64,000 bases of DNA, taken from NCBI RefSeq assembly GCF_900116345.1, contig NZ_FPAH01000003.1, forward strand, positions 1 through 64,000, written 5' to 3'. Shown piece by piece: positions 36,224-44,368 of this stretch; position 1 is the stretch's first letter, and every line of letters begins with the position of its first letter. The DNA is from Succinivibrio dextrinosolvens (GTDB taxonomy: Bacteria > Pseudomonadota > Gammaproteobacteria > Enterobacterales > Succinivibrionaceae). The notes beneath the pieces were generated by a model. The model saw only the letters and a list, made by a program, of their open reading frames with translations. It did not search any database and was not told where the DNA came from. The position numbers and the translations under genes are program-made.

Positions 36224-37414
36224 ATGAAAAAATCTTCCGCTTTTACGACATTGGCTCTCGTTGTTTCAATTGCAATTCTGTCTCAAGGCTGTAACAGGCA
36301 TAGTGCCGAAGGTTTACAGGCGAAACCTTATCCAATGATGACTATTGAAAAGGGAAGTATGACACTGGTACAGGAATTTCCTGCAACTGTTAAAGGTATT
36401 CAGGACGTTGATATTTATCCTCAGGTTTCCGGTACTGTAAATGAGGTTAAATTCTCTGAAGGTCAGGCCGTAAAGAAAGATCAGGAACTGTTTATCATTG
36501 ATCCTATTCCTTATGAGGCAAAACTTGAAAAGGCAAAGGCTAACGTAGCAAGCGCAGAAGCAGAATTATCAAGTGCCAGATTTAATCGAGATGCTAAAGT
36601 TTCTCTGTATACTAAGATGGCAACCTCAAAATACGAATCAATCAAAGCAGATAATGCCTGCAAGGTGGCTGAAGCTAATCTGAGCCTTGCAAAAGCTGAA
36701 CTTAAGGTGGCTCAGGAAGACTTTGACAATACCGTAGTTAAGAGTCCTGTAGATGGTAAGCTCGGTATGAGCAGTATTCGTCCTGGTGCTCTCGTTAATG
36801 CAAATTCGACTCCTCTTGTATCTGTATCTGATAACAGTTATGTACATGCTTACTTCTCTTTAACAGAAAACATTGTTCTGTTCCTTAACAAAAATTCAAA
36901 ATTAAAGGAAGGTCAGAAAGAGGCTAAGTTCGAGATTAAGTTCAAACTTGCAGACGGAACTATGTACGACAAATCAGGTGAAGTTGATGCTGAGTCAGGA
37001 ATTGTTGATTCAACCACCGGTGCAATTACCTTCCGTGCAAAATTCCCTAATCCTGATGGTGTGATCCGAAGCGGTGGTGCCGGTTCCGTGGTTATCCCTG
37101 TAACCCTGGATGACAGAATTGTAATTCCTCAGACTGCAACCTATGAGCTTCAGGACAAGGTGTTTGTATATAAGTTCAAAGATGGAAAGGCTGTGTCTAC
37201 TCCAATTCAGCTTCTGCCTTTTTATGATGGAACTCATTACATTGTAAATGAAGGTCTGGAAGTTGGAGATGTGATTATTACAGAAGGCGCGGGTCTACTC
37301 AGAGATGGAACTCCAGTAACAAGAAAGAGTGAGGATAAGACTCAGGCTCAGAACCAGGATCAGACTAAGGCTCAGCCTCAGGCCAATAATCAAGCTGCTG
37401 CTGAAAGCAAGTAG
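36224..37414 (+). CDS. RND efflux periplasmic adaptor, AcrA/MexA-like lipoprotein
   Basis: Membrane fusion protein, 396 residues, bridging the RND pump to an outer-membrane channel. Lipobox LSQGC with Cys23; lipoyl halves around IYPQVSGTVNEVKFSEGQAVKKDQELFIIDP and VVKSPVDGKLGMSSIRPGALVN; an alpha-hairpin between them (about 105-155); then beta-barrel and membrane-proximal domains (VIPQTATYELQDKVFVY). The C-terminus after about 365 is a Gln/Asn/Ala/Lys tail. The pump gene follows after 18 bases. No outer-membrane channel or regulator gene is adjacent. Confidence 0.9.
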   Translation: MKKSSAFTTLALVVSIAILSQGCNRHSAEGLQAKPYPMMTIEKGSMTLVQEFPATVKGIQDVDIYPQVSGTVNEVKFSEGQAVKKDQELFIIDPIPYEAKLEKAKANVASAEAELSSARFNRDAKVSLYTKMATSKYESIKADNACKVAEANLSLAKAELKVAQEDFDNTVVKSPVDGKLGMSSIRPGALVNANSTPLVSVSDNSYVHAYFSLTENIVLFLNKNSKLKEGQKEAKFEIKFKLADGTMYDKSGEVDAESGIVDSTTGAITFRAKFPNPDGVIRSGGAGSVVIPVTLDDRIVIPQTATYELQDKVFVYKFKDGKAVSTPIQLLPFYDGTHYIVNEGLEVGDVIITEGAGLLRDGTPVTRKSEDKTQAQNQDQTKAQPQANNQAAAESK

Positions 37415-37432
37415 GTGATTGGAGGTACGTCT

Positions 37433-40400
37433 ATGTCAGCAAAGTTTTTTATTGATCGTCCGGTTCTGGCCACCTGTATTTCCTTTCTGATGGTACTTCT
37501 TGGCCTTGTAAGTATCACCGTACTTCCTATTGAGCAGTATCCAGATATTGCTCCTCCAACAGTATCTGTAACCGCAAATTATACTGGTGCTAATGCTGAT
37601 ACTGTTCAGAAGACAGTTATTATTCCGCTTGAAGAAGCTATTAACGGTGTTGAGGACATGATCTATATGACCTCAACTGCAACCAACTCCGGTTCTGCTA
37701 CAATTCAGGTCTATTTCAAGCAGGGCGTTGATGCCGATATGGCTGCGGTTAATGTTCAGAATAGAGTTGCCAAGGCTCAGTCGTCGCTGCCGGCGGATGT
37801 AATATCAAACGGTGTGACAACCGAAAAGCAGCAGGCAGGTCAGCTTAAGATTATATGTATTTATTCTACCGATAAGGCATATGATGAAACCTTCCTGTCC
37901 AACTACCTGAATATTAACGTTGTACCTGAAATCAAGAGAATCAGTGGTGTCGGTGGCGTTACAGTTCTTGGTAACAACTATGCTATGAGAATCTGGCTTG
38001 ATACCCAGAAGATGGTTGAGTACAAGGTTGTGCCATCAGATATATCCAAGGTCTTAGCAGAACAGAATATTGAAGCTGCTACCGGTACTTTGGGTAGTGA
38101 TTCTGATAATACCTTCCTCTATGCATTGAAATATCGCGGTCGTTACGAAACTCCAGAGCAGTTTGGTAACCTTGTAATCAAATCTCTGCCTAACGGTAAT
38201 GTCTTAAGACTTAAAGACGTTTCAACTATTGAACTTGGTGCTGAGAGCTATGCATACAGTAACAAGGTCAAAGGTTTTGCAGGCTCAACCTTTATGGTTA
38301 TGCAGGCTGCTGGTTCAAATGCAAATGATATTATTCTGCAGCTAAATGATCTTGAGGATAGAATCAGAAAAGATCTTCCTCGTGGTGTTTATCTGGTTGA
38401 CCTGTACAGTGCCAAGGACTTCCTGGATGCTTCAATTGGTGAAGTTATAGAGACTCTGGTTGAAGCTATTATCCTCGTTATTCTTGTGGTCTATATCTTC
38501 CTGCAGAGTATTCGCTCTACAGTTATTCCTATGATTTCCATCATAGTTTCTCTGATTGCAACCTTTGCGTTTATCTTTGTGGCGGGATTCAGTATCAACC
38601 TTCTAACACTGTTTGCTCTGATTCTGGTTATCGGAACGGTTGTAGATGATGCGATTGTGGTTGTTGAGGCCGTGCAGGCTAAGTTTGAAGGTGGCAGTGA
38701 CAATCCTTATGATGCAACAGTAGATGCCATGAGGGGAATTTCATCTGCTATTGTTACAACCTCTCTGGTATTTATGTCTGTATTCGTTCCTGTATGTTTT
38801 ATGGGAGGAACCTCAGGAACTTTCTATACTCAGTTCGGTGTTACCATGGCTGTAGCGGTAGGTATCTCTGCTGTAAACGCTCTTACTCTGAGTCCTGCTC
38901 TCTGTGCACTGTTCATGAAAGCTACGAATTATGATAATCCAGAAAATCAGAAGGGATTTTCTTATCGTTTTCATGTGGCTTTTGATACCGCATTTGGAAA
39001 GCTTACCGACAAGTATCTGACAGTGCTTAAGCTTATCATCGGCAGGAAGATTATTGCAGGAATAATTCTTGCGGTATCTCTTTGCATGATGACTCTTCTG
39101 ATGTTTAATACTAAAACCGGTTTAATTCCTGATGAAGATACAGGCACTGTGTTCGTTGCCGTTGTAACCTCTCCTGGCTATACCTTGAATCAGACCAAGA
39201 AGAGTATGGATGAGGTTCAGGAGAGAATTCAGGATCTTCCTCAGATTGATCTTCTGACCAATATCAGTGGCTATAACCTTATTGGCGGAGCTCAGTCTTC
39301 TTCAGGTGGTACCTTTATTATTAGACTTAAAAACTGGGAGGAACGTCCTGGTGCTGAAAACAGTAAGGATGCTGTGATTGCTGAGATTATGCAGAGAACC
39401 AGTGATATAACCAGCGCTAAGGTATTCGCTTTCTCACCTCCAATGATTCCTGGCTACGGTACCTCTAACGGTTTGACTCTATCTATTCAGGATAGAACCG
39501 GCGGTAATATTGCAAATCTGTTCAAGGTTACCTCTCAGTTTAATGCCGCTATGGATAAGGAACCTGCCGTCATGAGTTCTATTACTACTTTTGACCCAAG
39601 ATTCCCTCAGTTCAAACTTGAAGTGGATGCTCCTAAATGTATACGTATGGGCGTTTCTCCTTCAGATGTTCTGAATACCATTGGTCTATATATTGGTGGA
39701 GGTTACTCATCTGACGTTAACCTGTATTCAAAGAAGTATAAGGTTATGATTCAGGCTCAAACAGAGCATCGTCTGGATGAAGGCGCTTTCTCCTCAATAT
39801 TTGTTCGCAATTCAAAAGGTGAAATGCTGCCTATTGCCCAGTTTATGACTTTAGAGCGTGTATACGGTCCAGAGCTTTTAACTCGCTTTAATCTATTCTC
39901 CTCCATTGCAGTTAACATTTCTCTGAATGAAGGTTACAGTACTGGTGAAGGCATTAAGGCGGTTGAAAAGGTAGCAAGTGAGGTGCTGCCTCAGGGCTAT
40001 AGCTATGAGTTTAGTGGAATGACCCGTGATGAAGCTTCAACAGGTAGTACTACCATTATCATTTATTCAATGTGTCTGATCTTCATCTTCCTGATCTTAA
40101 GCTCTCTATATGAAAGTCTTCTGATTCCATTTGCGGTTATGCTTTCAATCCCAAGTGCTCTTTTAGGCTCATTCATATTTGCCCAGATTATGGGAGTTGA
40201 AAACAACATCTACATGCAGACAGGTCTGATTATGCTGATTGGTCTGATTGCAAAAACAGCTATTCTGCTGACAGAATTCGCATCAGAGGAGCATAAGAAA
40301 GGAAAGAGCATAGTCGATTCCGCTATCTATGCAGCAAAGGTTCGTTTAAGACCTATTCTTATGACCTCTATATGTATGGTTGTAGGTCTGCTGCCTCTGG

Positions 40401-40561
40401 TTGCAGCTCATGGTGTCGGTGCTAACGGTAACCGCTCACTGGGTGTCAGTGTTGTTGGTGGTATGGTATTGGGTATTGTTGCTCTGGTACTGATTACACC
40501 GGTATTCTACATAATAGTTGAGACTCTTCAGGAGAAGTTCTCAAAGAAAAAGCATGTATAG
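37433..40561 (+). CDS. RND efflux transporter, AcrB-type (HAE1)
   Basis: Proton-driven trimeric multidrug pump, 1042 residues, twelve membrane helices and two large periplasmic loops. N-terminus MSAKFFIDRPVLATCISFLMVLLG; PIEQYPDIAPP; the proton-relay Asp pair at 405-406 in TVVDDAIVVVEAV; FVPVCFMGGTSGTFY; GLIMLIGLIAKTAILLTEFA. The ATG at 37433 is chosen for its GGAGG at 8 bases; a GTG at 37415 is in frame. Substrates cannot be told from sequence, but the HAE1 class exports hydrophobic compounds and bile salts. Confidence 0.93.
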   Translation: MSAKFFIDRPVLATCISFLMVLLGLVSITVLPIEQYPDIAPPTVSVTANYTGANADTVQKTVIIPLEEAINGVEDMIYMTSTATNSGSATIQVYFKQGVDADMAAVNVQNRVAKAQSSLPADVISNGVTTEKQQAGQLKIICIYSTDKAYDETFLSNYLNINVVPEIKRISGVGGVTVLGNNYAMRIWLDTQKMVEYKVVPSDISKVLAEQNIEAATGTLGSDSDNTFLYALKYRGRYETPEQFGNLVIKSLPNGNVLRLKDVSTIELGAESYAYSNKVKGFAGSTFMVMQAAGSNANDIILQLNDLEDRIRKDLPRGVYLVDLYSAKDFLDASIGEVIETLVEAIILVILVVYIFLQSIRSTVIPMISIIVSLIATFAFIFVAGFSINLLTLFALILVIGTVVDDAIVVVEAVQAKFEGGSDNPYDATVDAMRGISSAIVTTSLVFMSVFVPVCFMGGTSGTFYTQFGVTMAVAVGISAVNALTLSPALCALFMKATNYDNPENQKGFSYRFHVAFDTAFGKLTDKYLTVLKLIIGRKIIAGIILAVSLCMMTLLMFNTKTGLIPDEDTGTVFVAVVTSPGYTLNQTKKSMDEVQERIQDLPQIDLLTNISGYNLIGGAQSSSGGTFIIRLKNWEERPGAENSKDAVIAEIMQRTSDITSAKVFAFSPPMIPGYGTSNGLTLSIQDRTGGNIANLFKVTSQFNAAMDKEPAVMSSITTFDPRFPQFKLEVDAPKCIRMGVSPSDVLNTIGLYIGGGYSSDVNLYSKKYKVMIQAQTEHRLDEGAFSSIFVRNSKGEMLPIAQFMTLERVYGPELLTRFNLFSSIAVNISLNEGYSTGEGIKAVEKVASEVLPQGYSYEFSGMTRDEASTGSTTIIIYSMCLIFIFLILSSLYESLLIPFAVMLSIPSALLGSFIFAQIMGVENNIYMQTGLIMLIGLIAKTAILLTEFASEEHKKGKSIVDSAIYAAKVRLRPILMTSICMVVGLLPLVAAHGVGANGNRSLGVSVVGGMVLGIVALVLITPVFYIIVETLQEKFSKKKHV

Positions 40562-40587
40562 CTGACTGAATATAACTAAATTAATCC

Positions 40588-40619
40588 AAAGGCTGGGACT
40601 AATTGTTCCGGCCTTTTTT
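40588..40619 (+). terminator. terminator after the RND pump
   Basis: AAAGGCTGGGAC (40588-40599) pairs with GTTCCGGCCTTT (40605-40616) with two G-U wobbles, and the T-run goes on to 40619. Confidence 0.75.
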
Positions 40620-40734
40620 ATTTTGCGTAAAATCTTTGTAATTCAGAATGTTGGCTGTTCAGTGTCAGAATTGTGATGAATACCGAATTTTATGTAATCA
40701 AAAATAACTATCTGATTATTAAGTGTTTATAAAT

Positions 40735-40762
40735 TAAAGTTTAAAGAAAATTTGGACGTTAA
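40735..40762 (+). promoter_or_regulatory. sigma-28 (FliA)-like promoter of flagellin
   Basis: TAAAGTTT (40735-40742) equals the FliA -35 consensus. After 12 bases comes GACGTTAA (40755-40762), six of eight matches to GCCGATAA. The usual spacer is 11. Confidence 0.6.
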
Positions 40763-40824
40763 CAGTTAGAAGGGTAGATCTAAGTTTTTTTTGGTTACCC
40801 AACAGTCTAAAGGAGGAACCTTAT

Positions 40825-41745
40825 ATGGCAATATCATCGGTAACTAATACCAGTGCTTTACAAGGTATAAATAACCTGAATAAAACATCCAGCAAGCTAA
40901 ATTCCATTATGGAAAAACTAGCTTCAGGAAATAGAATCAACTCCGCAAAAGATGACGCTGCTGGGGTACTTATTGCTGACAGATTATCAAGTCAGCTTGG
41001 TGGATTATATCAGGCCAACCGTAATGCAAATGACGGTATAGCTTTATATCAGGTTGCAGAAGGCGCTCTTGATGAAACAACCTCATCACTGCAGAGAATG
41101 CGTACTCTTGCAGTTCAAGCCTCAAATGGAACTTTAAGTGATTCTGACAGACAGGCGCTTCAGACAGAGTTTAATGAGCTTGCTGCAGGCATTGATAATA
41201 CTGCTGAAAACACCACATATAATGGAGAGCAGATTTTAAACGGCGCTCAAAATGGCGGTACAGTAACTCTTCATGTAGGTCCTAATTCTGGTGATACCGT
41301 ATCCTCAGTTTTTGACGATGGTTTCAGAATGCAGGACATGGTAAATGTTGCACAGAATGGCGATTCTTCAGGAAATACTTATGGTGGCGCTTTTAATGCT
41401 AATGTTCAGACAAATACTGACGCAGCAGGAAACTCTCATCAGACTTTGAGTATCTCTACTCAGTCTGATGCTGAAAGTGCTATTGGTGCAATTGACTCAA
41501 TGATTTCGTATGTTGATTCTAGTAGGGCAGAAATGGGCTCGATGCAGAACAGGCTTGAGTCAACAATCAGCAACCAGAGTAATATTGCAGTAAATATTGC
41601 AGATGCTCATTCAAGAATTCGTGATGCGGATTATGCTGAAGAGGTATCAAATATGATTTCTCAGAGTATTCTTGAGAAGGCAACTGTGTCTTTACAGTCT
41701 CAGGCAAATGCAAAACCAAAGATGGCTCTGCAATTATTGCAGTAA
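40825..41745 (+). CDS. fliC: flagellin
   Basis: Filament subunit, 306 residues. Conserved D0/D1 ends: N-terminal INNLNKTSSKLNSIMEKLASGNRINSAKDDAAG and LQRMRTLAVQASNGT, C-terminal MGSMQNRLESTISNQSNIAVNIADAHSRIRDADYAEEVSNM and the final MALQLLQ. The variable middle is short (about 180-215). AAGGAGG lies 8 bases upstream. No other flagellar gene (cap, chaperone, hook) is next to it, so it is a detached flagellin unit with its own sigma-28-like promoter and terminator. Confidence 0.94.
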   Translation: MAISSVTNTSALQGINNLNKTSSKLNSIMEKLASGNRINSAKDDAAGVLIADRLSSQLGGLYQANRNANDGIALYQVAEGALDETTSSLQRMRTLAVQASNGTLSDSDRQALQTEFNELAAGIDNTAENTTYNGEQILNGAQNGGTVTLHVGPNSGDTVSSVFDDGFRMQDMVNVAQNGDSSGNTYGGAFNANVQTNTDAAGNSHQTLSISTQSDAESAIGAIDSMISYVDSSRAEMGSMQNRLESTISNQSNIAVNIADAHSRIRDADYAEEVSNMISQSILEKATVSLQSQANAKPKMALQLLQ

Positions 41746-41772
41746 TAGATTTTTACAGTGAAGTCATTTTTC

Positions 41773-41810
41773 TGCAGCATCCTCCAAAAACGAAGATGCT
41801 GCATTTTTTT
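41773..41810 (+). terminator. terminator after flagellin
   Basis: TGCAGCATC (41773-41781) pairs with GATGCTGCA (41795-41803), followed by seven T. Confidence 0.8.
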
Positions 41811-42108
41811 AGTACAGTACATGTAAATGAGATTGCAATGTAACTCTATTTGACCGGAAGTATATATTGCTTAAACGAGGCTAGAACATTATTATTCATC
41901 ATGGGGCCCGTTTTAAATTTGTTTTATAGTTCAGTTCACTAAAATTTATAACGGTGCCCCTTTTTCTTTCAAGATCTTATTACCTCCCTATACTTTTCTA
42001 TACTGACTCATTTTTTTGACAGGAATAAACTTTTAGAAATCTATTTTTTTCATTATTTTTTTCTTTTCTATACTTCAAAGTGTATCTGTTGTTTTTTAAT
42101 GGTGGCTC
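41811..42108 (+). other. intergenic region with an orphan terminator-like hairpin
   Basis: No gene. The main element is the long hairpin at 41903-41965. The rest (41966-42100) is T-rich with CTATACTT-type repeats and no clear promoter. Confidence 0.45.
41903..41965 (+). terminator. long orphan hairpin with T-run
   Basis: GGGGCCCGTTTTAAATTT (from 41903) pairs imperfectly with AAATTTATAACGGTGCCCC (to 41960), followed by TTTTT (41961-41965). The loop is about 20 bases. It lies behind a complete flagellin terminator, so it does not end a known gene. Confidence 0.5.
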
Positions 42109-42846
42109 ATGATTTGTAGTAAGTGTGGAAAAGAAATTCCAAATCACTCAGATTTATGCCCTGAATGTGGCTCTAAGATAGAGACACATAAGGCAGAGAA
42201 AGGTTCTAATGATAAAAAATACAAGCAGGTCTCAAGTAATATTTATCTCTGCAAGGATGGTTTTTATCGCTGGATTTATGAGCTGAATATGCTTAAAAAT
42301 CCTACAATTCTGATTACCTTGACGAAGGTATTCCTGTTAACTGTCTTTATTGTATTTTTAATGATTTTTCTGATTCAACTGTTTGATAATGGTTTTGATT
42401 TCGATGACTTCATTACATTAGTTCTGGTTCATTCTGCTATCTTTGTAGGCCTAATGTTTATTGGGGTGATTGCTTATTTTATAGTTGCCTGGCTTCATGG
42501 ATTTAAATACGTTGTTATCTTTGAAATGAATGATGAGCTTATCAATCATATTCAGGCTCCTCATCAGTTTAAAAAAGCTCAGGTATTAGGGGCAATTGCA
42601 ACTTCAGTTGGCATAATGACAAAGAACTTATCAACGATTGGTCTTGGACAGATTGTCTCTTCTAGTCAGAGTTTAACCTCTAAATTTTCTTCAATCAGAA
42701 AAATAATTATCAATAAGAAACTCCATGTAATTAGGTTAAATCATCTTTTGACACGAAATCATGTGTATTTTGAAAATGAAGATGATTTTGAATTTGTTAT
42801 GTCATTTATAAAGAGCCATTGTTCTAACGCAAGTATTGTTGAGTAA
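42109..42846 (+). CDS. zinc-ribbon membrane protein, function unknown
   Basis: 245 residues. An N-terminal zinc ribbon with Cys3, Cys6, Cys17 and Cys20 (CSKCGKEIP...CPECGSK), a polar linker, two membrane helices at about 68-90 and 103-127, and a cytoplasmic C-terminal region with FKKAQVLGAIATSVG and strands ending in FENEDDFEFVMSFIKSH that may form a PH-like fold. No signal peptide, so the ribbon is probably cytosolic. It begins the accessory region but lies on its own frame and spacing, with a 39-base gap to the ankyrin gene. Confidence 0.6.
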   Translation: MICSKCGKEIPNHSDLCPECGSKIETHKAEKGSNDKKYKQVSSNIYLCKDGFYRWIYELNMLKNPTILITLTKVFLLTVFIVFLMIFLIQLFDNGFDFDDFITLVLVHSAIFVGLMFIGVIAYFIVAWLHGFKYVVIFEMNDELINHIQAPHQFKKAQVLGAIATSVGIMTKNLSTIGLGQIVSSSQSLTSKFSSIRKIIINKKLHVIRLNHLLTRNHVYFENEDDFEFVMSFIKSHCSNASIVE

Positions 42847-42885
42847 TTACATTTAATAATTTCTCTGAATTAGGGAGTAAACAAA

Positions 42886-44367
42886 TTGTTAACAAGATTC
42901 CTCTGTTCTATTTTTGTTGTGTTATATGTTTTTTCTTCAACAGCCATTGCAACAGATAATGATCAAAAACCATTATCTCTTGATGAATTTAAAGCAGCAG
43001 CCCTTTACAGCTTTAATAAAGATGTCATAAAAAAAGGAATAGAGCAGGGAATTGATTTAAATCAGAAAGTTGGAAATAACACTTTGTTTTTTTCAATGGT
43101 AAAAATTGCTGGTAATGATGAAAAATCTGTTGAACTGATCAAGCTTGCGTTAGAGAAAGGTGCTGATCCAAACATAAAAGGTGTTAATGGTTACACTCCA
43201 TTTATGCTTGCCGCTGGACTTAAACGAAAAGAATTTATAGAGCCATTCCTAAACTCCCCAAAACTTAACTGGAATATATTATCTGACAGTGGTCAAACGG
43301 TTTTATTTTATGCATTTTCCCATGATAAGGATGTCTTCAAAAGATTACTCGAGGCAAAACCTAATAAACAATGTCTTGATACAAAAGATAAGAATGGTGA
43401 TTCTATCCTTTATAGAATTGTTACTTCCAATCGCTCTTTTGTTGATCTTGAAATTTTAGATAAGCTTCATGAGCTTGGTGCTGATTTTAATCTAAAATCC
43501 TCATCGGGGCTTCCTCCATTGCAGTATGCGTTTTCTGATGGAAAAAAGTTTATATGGATATCAGAGAATGTTATTAACTCTTTAATTAAAAATGGTGCGT
43601 CTGTTCTTTCTAAAAATGACAGGGGAGAAGATGCTCTTCATTTTCTAATGAATTTTAATATTCAGAAAAATGGTAATCTTTTTAAGATTCTCCTTTCATC
43701 TCCTGAAGCAAAAGATACAGTTGATGAAGAAGGAAATAACCTTCTCTTAAGTCTTTTTTTAAATCAGAAAAATTATAAGAATTCATCTCTTTTAGATAAT
43801 TGTAAGTTACTTTTAGAGCGCAATTCAGACCTGAATATCGTTAATAATGAAGGAATCAGTGTTCTTATGGCTGCCGCTTATAATGGCTGCTCAAACTGTG
43901 TTATAAATCTGATTGAAGCAAATGCGCCTCTGAAGCCAAAAGGGGCTAATAATATACCAATTTTGTTTTATGCCATAAAAGGTGAAGTAGAGCGTAATGC
44001 TCTAAAAAAACTTATAGAGTACGGTGCGGATGTTAATGAGAAAGATTCTGGTAGCGGAACAACTCCACTCATACAAGCTCTTTTATCTTCTGCAACTCAA
44101 GGTACAGTCTCTACTCTTTTAGAAATGGGGGCTGATGTTAATGCTACGGATAGTGATGGTCGTAATGCGTTAATGGCGATGGCCTATCTTGATCCTCATC
44201 CAGATGTAGCTTCTACTCTAATTAGAGCTGGCGCAGATAAAAATCAAAAGGACAATAAAGGTCAGGGGCCTCTAGATTATCTTGAAAAATCTCCATTCAT
44301 CTCTAGTCCAAAATATAAAGATCACTTTAATCGAGTTAGAAAACTCTTATCAGAGGAGGCAAAATAA
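42886..44367 (+). CDS. secreted ankyrin-repeat protein A
   Basis: 493 residues starting with TTG: GGGAG lies 8 bases upstream and no ATG precedes the signal peptide (LCSIFVVLYVFSSTAIA, about 1-22). The rest is ankyrin repeats with the hallmark GADPNIKGVNGYTPFMLAAGL, GADFNLKSSSGLPPLQYAF, GADVNEKDSGSGTTPLIQALL and GADVNATDSDGRNALMAM. No catalytic domain is visible. The segment IEPFL after the second repeat is shared with the gene at 63250, its paralogue. The next gene starts 1 base after the stop. Probably a periplasmic binding protein; an immunity or adaptor role is a guess. Confidence 0.78.
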   Translation: MLTRFLCSIFVVLYVFSSTAIATDNDQKPLSLDEFKAAALYSFNKDVIKKGIEQGIDLNQKVGNNTLFFSMVKIAGNDEKSVELIKLALEKGADPNIKGVNGYTPFMLAAGLKRKEFIEPFLNSPKLNWNILSDSGQTVLFYAFSHDKDVFKRLLEAKPNKQCLDTKDKNGDSILYRIVTSNRSFVDLEILDKLHELGADFNLKSSSGLPPLQYAFSDGKKFIWISENVINSLIKNGASVLSKNDRGEDALHFLMNFNIQKNGNLFKILLSSPEAKDTVDEEGNNLLLSLFLNQKNYKNSSLLDNCKLLLERNSDLNIVNNEGISVLMAAAYNGCSNCVINLIEANAPLKPKGANNIPILFYAIKGEVERNALKKLIEYGADVNEKDSGSGTTPLIQALLSSATQGTVSTLLEMGADVNATDSDGRNALMAMAYLDPHPDVASTLIRAGADKNQKDNKGQGPLDYLEKSPFISSPKYKDHFNRVRKLLSEEAK

Positions 44368-44368
44368 T

